DNA from: DASSUW01 sp963835525
GTDB taxonomy: Bacteria > Actinomycetota > Thermoleophilia > Solirubrobacterales > Solirubrobacteraceae
DNA length: 64,000 bases
Reading direction: 5' to 3'
NCBI GenBank assembly: GCA_963835525.1
Contig: CAWIFM010000004.1
Span: forward strand, 310,001 to 374,000
Shown here: piece after piece, positions 16,214 through 26,023 of the stretch
How positions within the stretch are numbered: the first letter of the stretch is position 1
How the letters are laid out: every line of letters starts with the position of its first letter
Made by a program: the position numbers and the translations under genes
The notes under the pieces: generated by a model
The model's database searches: none
What the model saw: only the letters and a program-made list of their open reading frames with translations
Told to the model about the DNA's origin: nothing

Positions 16214-17121
16214 GTCGCGTGCTCCAGTGCGGTCGTCGCCGCCGCGTCGTCGGTGACGAGCACGTCGATCAGCCCCGCGCGAGCGGCGCCCACGATCGAT
16301 GCGCCCTTGCGTGCACCCGCGGCGACGGCGATGACCGTGCCGGTACGCCGCAGCTGATCGCGCGTCATGCCGAGCAGGAGCTCCTCGCCCTCGAACGCGA
16401 CCGGCTGCCCGTGGATGTCGAAGTAGCGCGAGACGACGTCGCCGGCCGCGTGGCCGAGCTCGCTGCGCGCCGCCGCGAGGACGTGCGCCGGCGCCGTGTC
16501 GGCCTCCGGCGTCGGCGGGCCGATGCCGACGAGCGCCGCCGCGAGCCGGTCCCACAGCTCCAGCCGCTCGCGTGTGTCGTCGTCGGCCAGGAGGGTCCTC
16601 CGGAGCTCGGCGGACGGCATGGCCGGCGAGTGCAGGAACTTGACGTCGGCCCCGCTCACGGCGGCGATGCGCCGGGCGATCTCGTTCGTCTGGAACCGCC
16701 CGTCGAGCTCGTCGAACGCGGCGATGGCCGGGACGAGCTGGACGCCGGCCAGGGGTGGGAAATGCTGGGAGGAGGCGATCTCGGCGAGGGTGCTCCCCCA
16801 CGAGACGGCCAGGGCGTCGCCGGGCTGCAGGGCGAGCCGCGCGACCTCGTCGAGCGCCGGCGCCACGATGCCGTGCAGGCCGCCGCGAGCCGACGCCGGC
16901 ACGACGACGACCCGCGCCAGCCCGAGCGTCTCGCGCAGCGCCTCGGACAGGCTCTCGGGTGACGAGGGCCGGCGGATCTCGATGTGCACGATGCCCTCGT
17001 CGCGCGCCTGCTGCAGCATGCGCGACACCGTCGATCGCGACACGCCCAGCCGTTGCGCGATCTCCTGCTGCGAGAGCTGGTCGCGGTAGTAGAGCTCGGC
17101 TGCCGCGATCAGGTCATGCAC
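16210..17121 (-). CDS. SorC/DeoR-family (LsrR-like) transcriptional regulator
   Basis: About 303 residues. The N-terminal HTH reads AELYYRDQLSQQEIAQRLGV then SRSTVSRMLQQARDEGIV, the hallmark of SorC/LsrR/CggR regulators, and the rest is the sugar-phosphate-binding domain. I take the GTG at 17121 as start; in-frame GTGs at 17148 and 17172 would place the palindromic operator inside the gene and nearly touch the divergent aldolase gene, and none has a clear Shine-Dalgarno. It is coupled to the DhnA-type aldolase gene and divergent from the LacD-type aldolase gene, so it probably controls both arms in response to a phosphorylated sugar. Confidence 0.85.
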   Translation of the reverse strand: MHDLIAAAELYYRDQLSQQEIAQRLGVSRSTVSRMLQQARDEGIVHIEIRRPSSPESLSEALRETLGLARVVVVPASARGGLHGIVAPALDEVARLALQPGDALAVSWGSTLAEIASSQHFPPLAGVQLVPAIAAFDELDGRFQTNEIARRIAAVSGADVKFLHSPAMPSAELRRTLLADDDTRERLELWDRLAAALVGIGPPTPEADTAPAHVLAAARSELGHAAGDVVSRYFDIHGQPVAFEGEELLLGMTRDQLRRTGTVIAVAAGARKGASIVGAARAGLIDVLVTDDAAATTALEHAT

Positions 17122-17139
17122 ATTTGTGCTGGACAAATG
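17121..17139. promoter_or_regulatory. Palindromic operator of the SorC-type regulator
   Basis: CATTTGTGCTGGACAAATG has perfect 7-base arms around a 5-base spacer. It is AT-richer than its surroundings and lies between the divergent regulator and aldolase genes, where a SorC/LsrR protein would be expected to bind. Confidence 0.6.
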
Positions 17140-17190
17140 CTCAGGCACGTCGTAGGGTTCTACCAGAACCACGACACCGAGGAAAGCCCA

Positions 17191-18081
17191 ATGCCCGTCA
17201 CGACCACCGCCCCGACCACGGCCGAGCGCCGCGCGCTACAGCAGATCCAGACCGCCGGCGGCCGCTTCGCCGTCATCGCCGCGGACCACGGCCAGCCGCT
17301 CGTCGACATGCTCGACGCGCTCGGCGTCTCCAGCGCGCCGGAGGAGCAGCGGGCATTCAAGGCCGACCTCGTCGACACCGTCGGGCGAGAGGCCAGCGCG
17401 GTGCTGCTCGATCCCGACGTCTCGTTGCCCGCGATCGTCGACGAGGACGTGCTCGCGCGTGACGTCGGGCTGCTCGTGCGGATCGAGGCCGACGGCCACG
17501 AGGTCGGGGACGGCCTGCGCCGGTCCGGCCTCATCGACGGGCTCGGAGCCGAGGGCGCGCGGGCGCTGGGCGCGACCGCGGCGAAGGTCATGGTCTTCCT
17601 GCGCGCCGACCGCGAGGACCTCGACGGCTACACGGCCGACATGGTGCGCACGGCGCTCGAGGACTGCGCCCGCGCCGACCTGCTGTGCGTCATGGAGCTC
17701 ATGACCTACCGGCTCGACGACGAGAGCCCGGAGGACTTCGCCGCCCGCAAGGAGGACCTCGTCGTCGAGGGCGCGGTGTTCCTGCAGGAGTGCGGCTCGA
17801 AGGTGCTCAAGCTCGAGTACCCCGGTTCCGCGGAGGCGTGCCGGCGCATCACCGACGCGATCGACGTCCCCTGGGCCGTGCTCTCCGCCGGTGTCGACCA
17901 CGAGGCGTTCTGCGACCAGCTTCGCGCGTCGATGGACGGCGGCGCCGACGGCTTCATCGCCGGGCGCTCGCTGTGGAAGGAGGCCGTCGGGCGGCCGGCC
18001 GCCGAGCGCCGGGCGTTCCTCGACGGCGTCGCCCGCCGCCGTCTGGAGGACCTCCTCGCCATCGTCGACGCCGCCGGCTAG
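17191..18081 (+). CDS. LacD/YihT-type class I aldolase
   Basis: A 296-residue class I aldolase of the tagatose-1,6-bisphosphate/sulfofructose-1-phosphate aldolase group. Seen in order: FAVIAADHGQPLVDML, KVMVFLRADRED, the Schiff-base lysine region GSKVLKLEYPG, PWAVLSAGVDHEAF, and the phosphate-binding DGFIAGRSLWKEAVG. The ATG follows a GAGGAAAG site. First gene of a LacD-FGGY-RbsK operon facing away from the SorC regulator. Tagatose- or fructose-bisphosphate cleavage is the safest call; a sulfo-sugar role is possible but unsupported by neighbours. Confidence 0.83.
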   Translation: MPVTTTAPTTAERRALQQIQTAGGRFAVIAADHGQPLVDMLDALGVSSAPEEQRAFKADLVDTVGREASAVLLDPDVSLPAIVDEDVLARDVGLLVRIEADGHEVGDGLRRSGLIDGLGAEGARALGATAAKVMVFLRADREDLDGYTADMVRTALEDCARADLLCVMELMTYRLDDESPEDFAARKEDLVVEGAVFLQECGSKVLKLEYPGSAEACRRITDAIDVPWAVLSAGVDHEAFCDQLRASMDGGADGFIAGRSLWKEAVGRPAAERRAFLDGVARRRLEDLLAIVDAAG

Positions 18082-18083
18082 CG

Positions 18084-19403
18084 GTGCGGCAGCTGCTCGT
18101 CGGCATCGACGTCGGCACGACGTACTGCAAGGCGCTCGTCGTCGACGCCGAGGGCGGCGAGCTCGGGGAGGCCCGCGAGCGGACGCCGTGGACGGGCGCC
18201 GAGCTCGATCCCCACGCGCTCGCGCGGACCGCGCACGCGGTCGCCGCGCGGGCGCTTCGCGAGTCCCCGGCCGGTGCCGTGGCCGCCGTGGGGGTCGCCG
18301 GCATGGCCGAGACCGGCGTGCTGCTCGACCGGCGCGGCGAGCCGGTCGGCCCGGCCATCGCCTGGCACGACGCGCGCGGCACGGACGAGGCCCGGCTGAT
18401 CGCGACGGAGATCGGCCGCGACCGCTTCGCCGCGGAGACCGGCCTGCCCGCCTCGGCGCTGTGCTCGCTGAGCAAGCTGCGCTGGCAGCGCGACCACGAC
18501 GCCGGCGCGGCGGCCGCCGTGCGCTGGCTCGGCATGCCGGAATGGGTCGCGCGCTCACTCGGTGGCGCGGACGTCGCCGAGCTGTCGCTGGCGTCGCGCA
18601 CCGGGATGCTCTCCCTGCATGGCCGCGGCTGGTGGTCCGAGGCGCTCGCGTGGCTCGGCGTCCCGGATGACTTCCTCGCCGAGCCGGTGCCGGCCGGCAC
18701 GCCGATCGGACGGGTCGGCCCCGCGCTGCCCGAGGCCCGCGACGCCGTCATCGCCGTGGCCGGACACGATCACGTGACCGCGATGGTCGGGGCCGGCGCG
18801 ACCGGGGACGGCGACGTCCTCCACTCGTCCGGCACGGCCGACGTGTTCGTGCGCAGCCTCCACGGGCGGCTCGACCGCGAGCGGATCGTCGACGCGGTGG
18901 CCAACGGCGTGACCGTCGGCTGGCACGTCCTGCCCGACCGCTGGGCGCTGCTCAGCGGGAACGAGCTCAACGTGGCGCTGGCCTCCGTGCTCGGGCTGCT
19001 AGGCGTCGACGGGCAGGACGAGCGCGACGCGCTCACCGCCGCCGCGGCCGAGCTCGGGCCGGGCGGACTGCGCCTGGAGGGCGTCGGCAACCCAGGGCCG
19101 ATGTCGCTGCACGGCATCGCGCCCGGCACGAGCCGGGCCCACGTCTGGCGCGCCGCGCTGGAGGCCGGGGCCGATCTGAGCGCGGCCACGCTGGCCCGCA
19201 GCGACGCGGTCGGCGGCCCGCGGGCGCGCATCGTCGCGACGGGCGGCGGCGTGCGCGGCGCGGGCGCGCGCATGGTCAAGGAGGAGCGCCTGGGTCCGGT
19301 CGAGTGGTCACCGGTCCAGGAGGCCACCGCCCGCGGCGCCGCGATCCTGGGCGGCGTCGCCGCGGGCGTCGTCGAGGTGCCCGCGGAGCTCGCGGTCCGA
19401 TGA
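18084..19403 (+). CDS. FGGY-family carbohydrate kinase (paralogue 2)
   Basis: A 439-residue FGGY kinase, clear paralogue of the one at 13978 (phosphate loop VGIDVGTTYCKALVVD; VAGMAETGVLLDRRG; AIAWHDARGTDEA; LASRTGM). GTG start two bases after the aldolase stop. The pair of kinases, each beside a different aldolase and both around one SorC gene, suggests a duplication that split a pathway into two sugar specificities. Substrate not determinable. Confidence 0.85.
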   Translation: MRQLLVGIDVGTTYCKALVVDAEGGELGEARERTPWTGAELDPHALARTAHAVAARALRESPAGAVAAVGVAGMAETGVLLDRRGEPVGPAIAWHDARGTDEARLIATEIGRDRFAAETGLPASALCSLSKLRWQRDHDAGAAAAVRWLGMPEWVARSLGGADVAELSLASRTGMLSLHGRGWWSEALAWLGVPDDFLAEPVPAGTPIGRVGPALPEARDAVIAVAGHDHVTAMVGAGATGDGDVLHSSGTADVFVRSLHGRLDRERIVDAVANGVTVGWHVLPDRWALLSGNELNVALASVLGLLGVDGQDERDALTAAAAELGPGGLRLEGVGNPGPMSLHGIAPGTSRAHVWRAALEAGADLSAATLARSDAVGGPRARIVATGGGVRGAGARMVKEERLGPVEWSPVQEATARGAAILGGVAAGVVEVPAELAVR

Positions 19404-20302
19404 GCGTCATCGTCGTCGGCAGCCTCAATCTCGACCTCGTCGCCGAGGTCGCCCAGCTGCCCGCCCGCGGCGAGACCCTCCTCGCGAGCGGCTACGCCCG
19501 CGCGCTGGGCGGCAAGGGGGCCAACCAGGCCGTCTCGGCCGCGCGGCACGGCGTGGACGTCGCGATGGTCGGCTGCGTCGGCGCCGACGCCGAGGGGCGC
19601 GCACTGACCGGCGCCCTGGCGGCCGAGGGGATCGACGTCAGCGGCATCGGCGCACGGGACGACGTCGCCACGGGCGTGGCGCACATCACCGTCGACCCCG
19701 AGGGCGCGAACACGATCGTCGTCGTTCCCGGCGCCAACGGCAGGCTCGGCGCCGCCGACGTCCGCGACGAGCTGAGCCGGCTCCCCGCCGCCGACGTGGT
19801 GCTCATCCAGCTCGAGATCCCGCTCGATGCGGTCATCGCCGCCGCCGAGACGGCGTCGGCGCGCGTCGTCCTGAACCCGGCGCCGGCACGCGAGCTGCCG
19901 AGCGAGCTCCTGCGACAGGTCGACGTGCTCGTCCCGAACGCTCCCGAGCTGGGCGCCCTGACCGGCGGCGGCGTGCCGTCGACGGTGCGGGAGGTCGCGG
20001 CGCGCGCCCGCCTGCTCGCCGGCGGGTGCGCCGTGGTCGTCACGATGGGCGAGTCCGGCGCGCTCGTCGTCGCGGGCGAGGAGACCACGCACGTCCCGGC
20101 GCCGCGGGTCGACGCCATCGACACGACGGGCGCGGGCGACGCGTTCTGCGGCAGCCTCGCGGCCGGCATCGCGGGCGGGCTGTCGCTCGTCGGCGCGGCC
20201 AGCGATGCCGTGCGTGTCGCCTCGCAGTCGACGCTTCGCCGCGGTGCGCTCGAGGCGCTGCCGACCGCCGGCGAGATCAGCGCGCTGCTAGCTGGCGGAT
20301 GA
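19400..20302 (+). CDS. rbsK: Ribokinase-like PfkB kinase
   Basis: A 300-residue ribokinase. MSVIVVGSLNLDLVAEV and ARALGGKGANQAVSAARHG form the N-terminal ribokinase signature, TIVVVPGANGRL the next conserved block, and IDTTGAGDAFCGSLAAG the catalytic Asp with anion hole. It overlaps the FGGY stop by four bases (ATGA), closing the operon. Ribose is the default substrate; given its company, another pentose or deoxyribose is possible. Its 3' end overlaps that of the convergent lacZ gene by 26 bases. Confidence 0.85.
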   Translation: MSVIVVGSLNLDLVAEVAQLPARGETLLASGYARALGGKGANQAVSAARHGVDVAMVGCVGADAEGRALTGALAAEGIDVSGIGARDDVATGVAHITVDPEGANTIVVVPGANGRLGAADVRDELSRLPAADVVLIQLEIPLDAVIAAAETASARVVLNPAPARELPSELLRQVDVLVPNAPELGALTGGGVPSTVREVAARARLLAGGCAVVVTMGESGALVVAGEETTHVPAPRVDAIDTTGAGDAFCGSLAAGIAGGLSLVGAASDAVRVASQSTLRRGALEALPTAGEISALLAGG

Positions 20303-22898
20303 TGTAGCTGAACCGGTGCGTGCCCGCGCTCAACCGGTACCGCGGGCTGGTGTCGGGCCCGCAGCTGGCGGTGCCGAGGCCGCGCTGCGCGTGGTCGAGG
20401 TTGAGGATGACCTCGGGGCGCGGCTTGAGGTCGGAGGTGTGGCGGGCGTCGGTCAGGTCCTGCGCCGTGAAGTGGCTCGCCGAGAAGCCGATCGTGGGCA
20501 TGCCGCGGACCTCGATGCCGGTGCCGTCCTCGCGCGTGAGGCGCAGCCAGCGGGTGTCGCCGTGGTGGCCGTGCTCCTGCGGGGCGATGTAGGGCACGTA
20601 CTGCGTCGGTGACCGTGCTGCGTGAAGCGGCCGACCATGGCTGACGCCTGGCGGTCGGGGTAGTTCTCCCACGGGCCGCGGCCGAGGTACTCGAGCTGCT
20701 CGAGGCCGGGCGCGAGCGTGAGGACGACGCCGATGCGCGGGAGGTCGCCGGCGGGGACCTCGACCTCGTGCTCGAACAGCAGCAACCGTCCTCGAGCCGC
20801 GTGCACCTCCTGGCGGTGCGGGATACGTCGAGATCCCGGTCGAGGCCCAGCTGGAGCCAGCGCTCGAGCGGGCCGACGTTGCGGCCGGGGTGCAGCGGCA
20901 GGCCGTCGTTGTCGGTCGGCGCGCGCCAGAGCTGGAGGTGCGGGCCATCGAGCACGTCCAGCGCAGCTCGCGAGCCCTCGCCGCGGGCGCACCTCGGGCG
21001 CGACCGGCGGGCGCAGCTCGAACTGCCGCCACGCCACCTCGTGGTCGCCGTCGTAGAAGCGCATCGTCACGTGCTCGCGCCTCACCGACGTCGAGCGTGA
21101 ACTCGCCGCTGGTCGGCAGCGCGCCTCCCTCCCACTCGCCGCGCAGGTGATCGAGGCCGGTGAACAGCGTTGCGGTTGTGGATCCGGAACCGCCCGTCGC
21201 CGAGGTGCTCGACCTCGAGCGGCGCGGCCAGGTACTTGAGCTCGTACATCGCCGGGTGCGGCGTGCGGTCGGGCCAGACGAGGCCGTCGGCGCAGAAGTT
21301 GGCGTCGTGGCGCTCCTCGCCGAAGTCGCCGCCGTAGGCCCAGACTCGCGTGCCGTCGCCGACGCTGGCGGATGCCGTGGTCGATCCACTCCCAGACGAA
21401 GCCGCCCTGCAGCGCGTCGTGGCGGTCGAAGGCGGCGTAGTAGTCGGCCAGGCCGCCGTTGCTGTTGCCCATCGCGTGCGAGAACTCGCACAGGATCAGC
21501 GGCCGCGGGTCGTCGCTCGCTGCACGCGCCCAACGCCTCGATCGAGTCGACGTCGGCGTACATCGGGCAGACGACGTCGGTGGCCGCGGTGCCGCCGCGT
21601 CCAGTCGCGCGTCGATCGCGCCCTCGTAGTGCAGCGGCCGCGTCGGGTCGCGCTCGCGGATCCAGTCGGCGGCGGCGTCGTGGTTGGGGCCGTAGCCGCT
21701 CTCGTTGCCGAGCGACCACAGGATCACCGACGGGTGGTTCTTGTCGCGCTCGACCATGTTCGCGCACGCGCTCCATGAACGCGTCGGCGTAGCGCGGGTC
21801 GTTGCAGACGCTCGTCGTAGTAGGCGTGCGCCTCGATGTTGGCCTCGTCGATCACGTAGAGGCCGTGGCGGTCGCACAGGTCGAGCAAGTACGGGTCGTT
21901 GGGGTAGTGCGAGCGAGCGGACGGCGTTGACGTTGAACGCGCTTCATCAGCCGCAGCGTCGGCCTCCATCAGCTCGCGCGTGACGGCGCGGCCGCGGCGG
22001 TCGTCGTGGTCGTGGCGGTTGACGCCGCAGATCCGGAGCGGCGCTGCCGTTCAGGAGCAGCTGCCGGCCGGCGATCTCGACGCGTGCGGAAGCCGACCTG
22101 GCACGAGACCTCGTCGTCGCCGGCGCGTGACGCACAGCGTGTAGAGGTGCGGCGCCTCGGCCGACCACAGCCGGCGCGGTCCGCGCCTCGAGCCGGCCCC
22201 GCCAGCGGCCCGTCGAGCACCGGTGCGGCCGTCGGGGTCGACGAGCAGGCGCGATCTCGCCGGCGCGCGTCGACCTCGAAGCCGCCCGTCGGCGAACGCC
22301 GCGGGCGAACACGTCGGCGATGTGCTCGCGCGGCGTCGCGTACAGGAACACGTCGCGCGGCAGGCCGCCGTGCCACCACTGGTCCTGGTCCTCGATGAAG
22401 CTCGCGTCGGACCACTGGACGACCGCGCAGACCAGCTCGTTGTCGTCCTCCGAGCGAGCTCGCGTCACGTCGAACTCGGCGGGCGTGCGCGCGTCCTTGT
22501 GGATGCCGACCGGCTCGCCGTTGAGCTCGACGAACAGCGCCCCCTCGACTGCCGCCGAAGTGCAGCACCACGCGCTCGCCGTCCGGCCCGGCAGCGCGAA
22601 GCGGCGCCGGAAGATGCCGGTCGGGTTCTCCGTCAGGCACGTTCGGCGGCCTGTCGTCGAACGGCATCTGCACGTTCGTGTACTGCGGCGGCGCGAAGCC
22701 CTGCATCGTCCACAGCCCGGGCACCTCGATCGACGGACCACTCGCCGAGCTGGCGCATCCGGGTGCGGCAGCAGCTGGAAGTCCCAGCGGCCGTTGAAGG
22801 ACGTGTGCGGACGGCGCAGCGTCGGTGCCGACGGCGGCACGCGCCCCTGGCTGGTCAGCTCCGGCCGCTCCCACGGCCTCCCTTCGAGCGATCTTCAC
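20277..22898 (-). pseudogene. lacZ: Beta-galactosidase, GH2 (frame broken by doubled bases)
   Basis: Pieces of a GH2 beta-galactosidase read in order through changing frames: RPWERPELTSQGRVPPS, HTSFNGRWDFQLLP, EVPGLWTMQGFAPPQYTNVQMPF, the sugar-binding DQWWHGGLPRDVFLY, then LHLQLWRAPTDND-type sequence and the closing LTDARHTSDLKPRPEVILN. The GTG at 22898 overlaps the galT stop (GTGA). The last 325 bases to the TGA at 20277 are in one clean frame. Expected to hydrolyse lactose or galacto-oligosaccharides in the cytoplasm. No substitution-type stops are seen once extra bases are skipped, so the gene may be intact in the real genome. Confidence 0.8.
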
Positions 22899-23762
22899 GA
22901 TCGCCTCCCGCAACGCCTGCGCCGCCTCCTCCGGAACCACGGGGTTGAAGAACACGCCGGAGCCGAGCTCGCCCGGCGGCCACGTAGCGTGCCACGCCGG
23001 GCGCCCGCCACGGCGTGACGATCTCCACGTGCAGCCTCGCGCCAGGCCAGTCGCCGCCGTCGAACGGCCGCTGGTGGATCCACAGCATGTACGGCGTGTG
23101 CGGCCTCGAACAGGCGGTCGAGCCGCGCCAGCACGTCGACGAGCAGCGCCGCCATCGCGTGCCGGCCGGCCGCGTCCAGGCGACGGCAGGTCCGGCACCG
23201 GCTCGTCGGGCATCAGCAGCAGCACGTACGGGAAGGTCGGGCGCCTCCGGCACCCACGCGCGCCAGCCGTCCACGCCGGCCACCAGCCGGTCGCCGGGCT
23301 CGCTCGACGCGGCCCGCTGCGGTCGCAGCTCGCGCAGCGGCATCTCCGGTACGAAGTCGAACGCGTAGATCTGCCCGTGCGGGTGCGTGATGGTCGCCCC
23401 ACCTCCGGCCCGCGGTTCTCGAACACGAGCACGTAGGCGATGTCCGGCCGCGCGCCGAGCACAGCGCTGCGCTCGGCCCACAGCTCGACCACCCGCGCGG
23501 CGCCTCCACGCCCGAGCTCCGAGAACGCCGCGTCGTGGCGCGGCGAGTACAGGATCACCTCGCAGCGCTCGTCCGGCATCGCCGGCCAGCGGTTGGGGAT
23601 CCAGCGCACCTCGTACGGCTCGGGCGCCTCGACCCCGCCAGGGCAGAACGGGCACACCGCGTCGGGCAGGTTGGGGCGCGCCTGGCGCGAGGAGACCACG
23701 AAGGTCGTCGCCCCGCTGAGGGGATCGACGCGGTCGCGAGCCGTCACCGCGGTCGGAGCCAC
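22895..23762 (-). pseudogene. galT: Galactose-1-phosphate uridylyltransferase (frame broken by doubled bases)
   Basis: The GalT active-site triad THPHGQIYAFDF is present, as are the zinc-site cysteines in VCPFCPGG near the start, RWIPNRWPAMP, and the C-terminal WIHQRPFDGGDWPGARLHVE. Frame changes occur near 23398, 23240, 23180, 23105 and 22980; at 23105 and 22980 the extra base fits a synonymous GCC/GCG doubling. GTG start three bases after the deoR stop; its end overlaps the lacZ start. It transfers UMP to galactose 1-phosphate in the Leloir pathway; galK and galE are not in the window. Confidence 0.8.
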
Positions 23763-23764
23763 GA

Positions 23765-24522
23765 TCAGCCGGCCGACGTGCTCGCTGACGACCGACTGCG
23801 CGTCCTGCTCGAGGCCCTCGTCGCGTGACGAGCACCTGCGCCTCGCTGAGCTCGGCCATCCGGCTCAGCCCGCGCACGCCCCACTTCGTGTGGTCGACCA
23901 CGACGGCGAGCTGCTCGGCCGTCTCGATCATCGCCTTGTTGGTGTCGGCCTCGAGCAGGTTCGGGGTCGTGAAGCCCGAGTCGACGGCCATCCCGTGCAC
24001 GCCCATGAAGAGCATGTCGACGTGCAGCGAGCGCAGCGCGGTGACCGCGATCGGCCCGACGAGCGCGTCGGACGGCGTGCGCACGCCGCCGATCAGCACC
24101 ACGGTGAGGCCGGGCCGCGCCTCGCGGTGCAGCACGATCGCCACCTGCATCGAGTTGGTGACGACCGTGAGGTCCGGGATGTCGGCCAGGTGGTGCGCGA
24201 GCCGCCACGTGGTGGTGCCGGCGCTGAGCGCGATCGCCTGGCCGGGCTCGACCAGGCTCGCGGCCGCCTGCGCGATCGCCTCCTTCTCGGCGAACTGGCG
24301 GCGCGACTTGGCGTCGAACCCCGGCTCGTCGGTGCTCAGGCTGGCGGCGCGCGGTGGCCCCGCCGTGCACCTTGTCGACCAGCCCCGAACCGGCGAGTAC
24401 GTCGAGGTCGCGGCGGATCGTCATGTCCGACACGCCGAGCAGCTCGGTCAGCTCGCTCACGCGAACGGCCCGCGGCGCCGGATCTCCTCGGCGATCAGAT
24501 GTTGGCGCCTGGCGGCAAGCAT
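23765..24522 (-). pseudogene. DeoR/GlpR-family regulator (frame broken by doubled bases)
   Basis: Starts at ATG 24522 with RRQHLIAEEIRRRG, then after a frame change VSELTELLGVSDMTIRRDLDVLAGSGLVDKVHGGAT, the DeoR winged HTH with its HGGA turn. Later pieces give the DeoRC sensor (AITALRSLHVDMLFMGVHGM and GFTTPNLLEADTNKAMI). First gene of the deoR-galT-lacZ operon and divergent from the ABC importer, so it likely represses both in the absence of a galactoside-derived phosphate. Confidence 0.8.
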
Positions 24523-24693
24523 CTCAACAATATCCAACACCTTCGCCCATCAGAGTCGTCAAGTCGCTTCGTTCCTTGACAGCCACATGAACGGGATGAA
24601 AGGCTTCACAAAGTTGGTTCGTGAGTGATCGTGGTGGATTTAGAGGGAATCCACCCAGCGTTCGTCGCTGCCATTGTGAGGAGGAGGAGATCC

Positions 24694-26023
24694 CATGACG
24701 GATGGACAGTGCCGCTGCTCACCCGCCGCGTCCTTGATGCAGTCCGGCGCTGGACCGGCCTGCAGGCCATCGCGTCTACGGCCTGTCCGGCTGCGGCGAC
24801 GATGACGAGTCCAGCGGCAGCGGCGAGCGGCGGCGCCGAGAAGGCATCCGGCACCGTCAGCTTCGGCTCGAACGCCTCGGACCCGGTGCCCAAGGGGGCG
24901 CTGCAGGAGGTCTTCGACGCCTTCCAGACCTCGTCGGGCATCACGGTCGACGTCAACACGGTCGACCACAACACGTTCCAGGAGCAGATCAACAACTACC
25001 TCCAGGGCACGCCCGGACGACGTGTTCACCTGGTTCGCCGGCTACCGCATGCAGTTCTTCGCCGAGCGCGGCCTGGCGACCGACATCAGCGACGTCTGGG
25101 AGAAGATCGGCGGCAACTTCTCGGAGGCGTTCAAGGAGGCCTCGACGGGCTACGACGGCAAGCAGTACTTCATCCCGTTCTACAACTACCCGTGGGCGGT
25201 CTTCTACAGGAAGAGCGTCTGGGAGAAGAACGGCTACGAGCCGGCCGCGAACCTGGACGACTTCAAGGCGCTCGTGCGAGCAGATCAAGAAGGACGGCAT
25301 GACGCCGATCGCCTTCGGCGACAAGGACGGCTGGCCCGCGATGGGCACGTTCGACTACATCAACATGCGCGCCAACGGCTACGACTTCCACGAGCAGCTG
25401 ATGGCCGGCGAGGCCGCCTGGGACGGGCACCGAGGTCAAGACCGTGTTCGAGACCTGGCGCGAGCTGCTGCCGTACCACAAGCCGAGGGCTCGCTCGGCC
25501 GCACGTGGCAGGACGCGGCGCAGACGCTCGAACAAGGACTCGGCGATGTACGTGCTCTGGTTCCTTCGTCGGCCAGCAGTTCGAGAGGTGAGGCGACTCG
25601 AGGATCTCGACTTCTTCGCCGTTCCCGGAGATCAACTCCGAGCACGGCGCAGGACGCGGTCGAGGCGCCGATCGACGGCTTCATGCTCTCCAAGGACCCG
25701 AAGAACGAGGCTGCCGGAAAGGCGCTGCTGGAGTACCTTGCGGGGCCTGAGGCGCAGAACACGTACCTCAAGAGCGACCCGAACAACGTCGCCGCCAACA
25801 ACGAGGCGGACACCAGCAACTACAACGCGCATCCAGAACAAGGCGAACGAGCTGATCTCCGGGGCCAAGCAGATCTCGCAGTTCCTCGACCGCGACACGC
25901 GGCCCGACTTCGCCTCGCACGGTGATGATCCCGGCGCTGCAGGACTTCATCAAGAACCCGGACGACATCGACGGGCTCGACCATCGAGCATCGAGCAGCA
26001 GAAGAAGACCATCTTCGTGCTGA
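24694..26023 (+). pseudogene. Sugar ABC transporter substrate-binding lipoprotein (frame broken by doubled bases)
   Basis: An extracellular solute-binding protein family 1 gene. The lipobox LSGCGDDD is readable at about 24785, then SFGSNASDPVPKGALQEVFDAF, QEQINNYLQG, DDVFTWFAGYRMQFFAE, GYDGKQYFIPFYNYPWAVFY, and KDPKNEAAGKALLEYL near the end. It stops at TGA 26021-26023 after a doubled GTG/GTC valine, and the permease ATG overlaps this stop. A GAGGAGGAG site precedes the ATG at 24694. Expected to bind an oligosaccharide such as a raffinose-type or lactose-type sugar. Confidence 0.8.

Noticed and set aside
13978..17121. A true AI-2 Lsr operon
   Set aside because: The FGGY proteins are about 90 residues shorter than LsrK, and no LsrG or dedicated LsrB-type gene is next to them. 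Kept only as a hypothesis under findings.
3176..18081. Sulfoquinovose (sulfo-EMP) pathway from the YihS-like isomerase, YihT-like aldolase and PfkB kinases
   Set aside because: No sulfoquinovosidase, sulfolactaldehyde reductase or dehydrogenase, or sulfonate exporter is present, and the two genes are 13 kb apart in different operons.
24573..24605. Promoter for the galactoside importer from TTGACA at 24576
   Set aside because: No acceptable -10 box at proper spacing, and base-level accuracy in this segment is doubtful.
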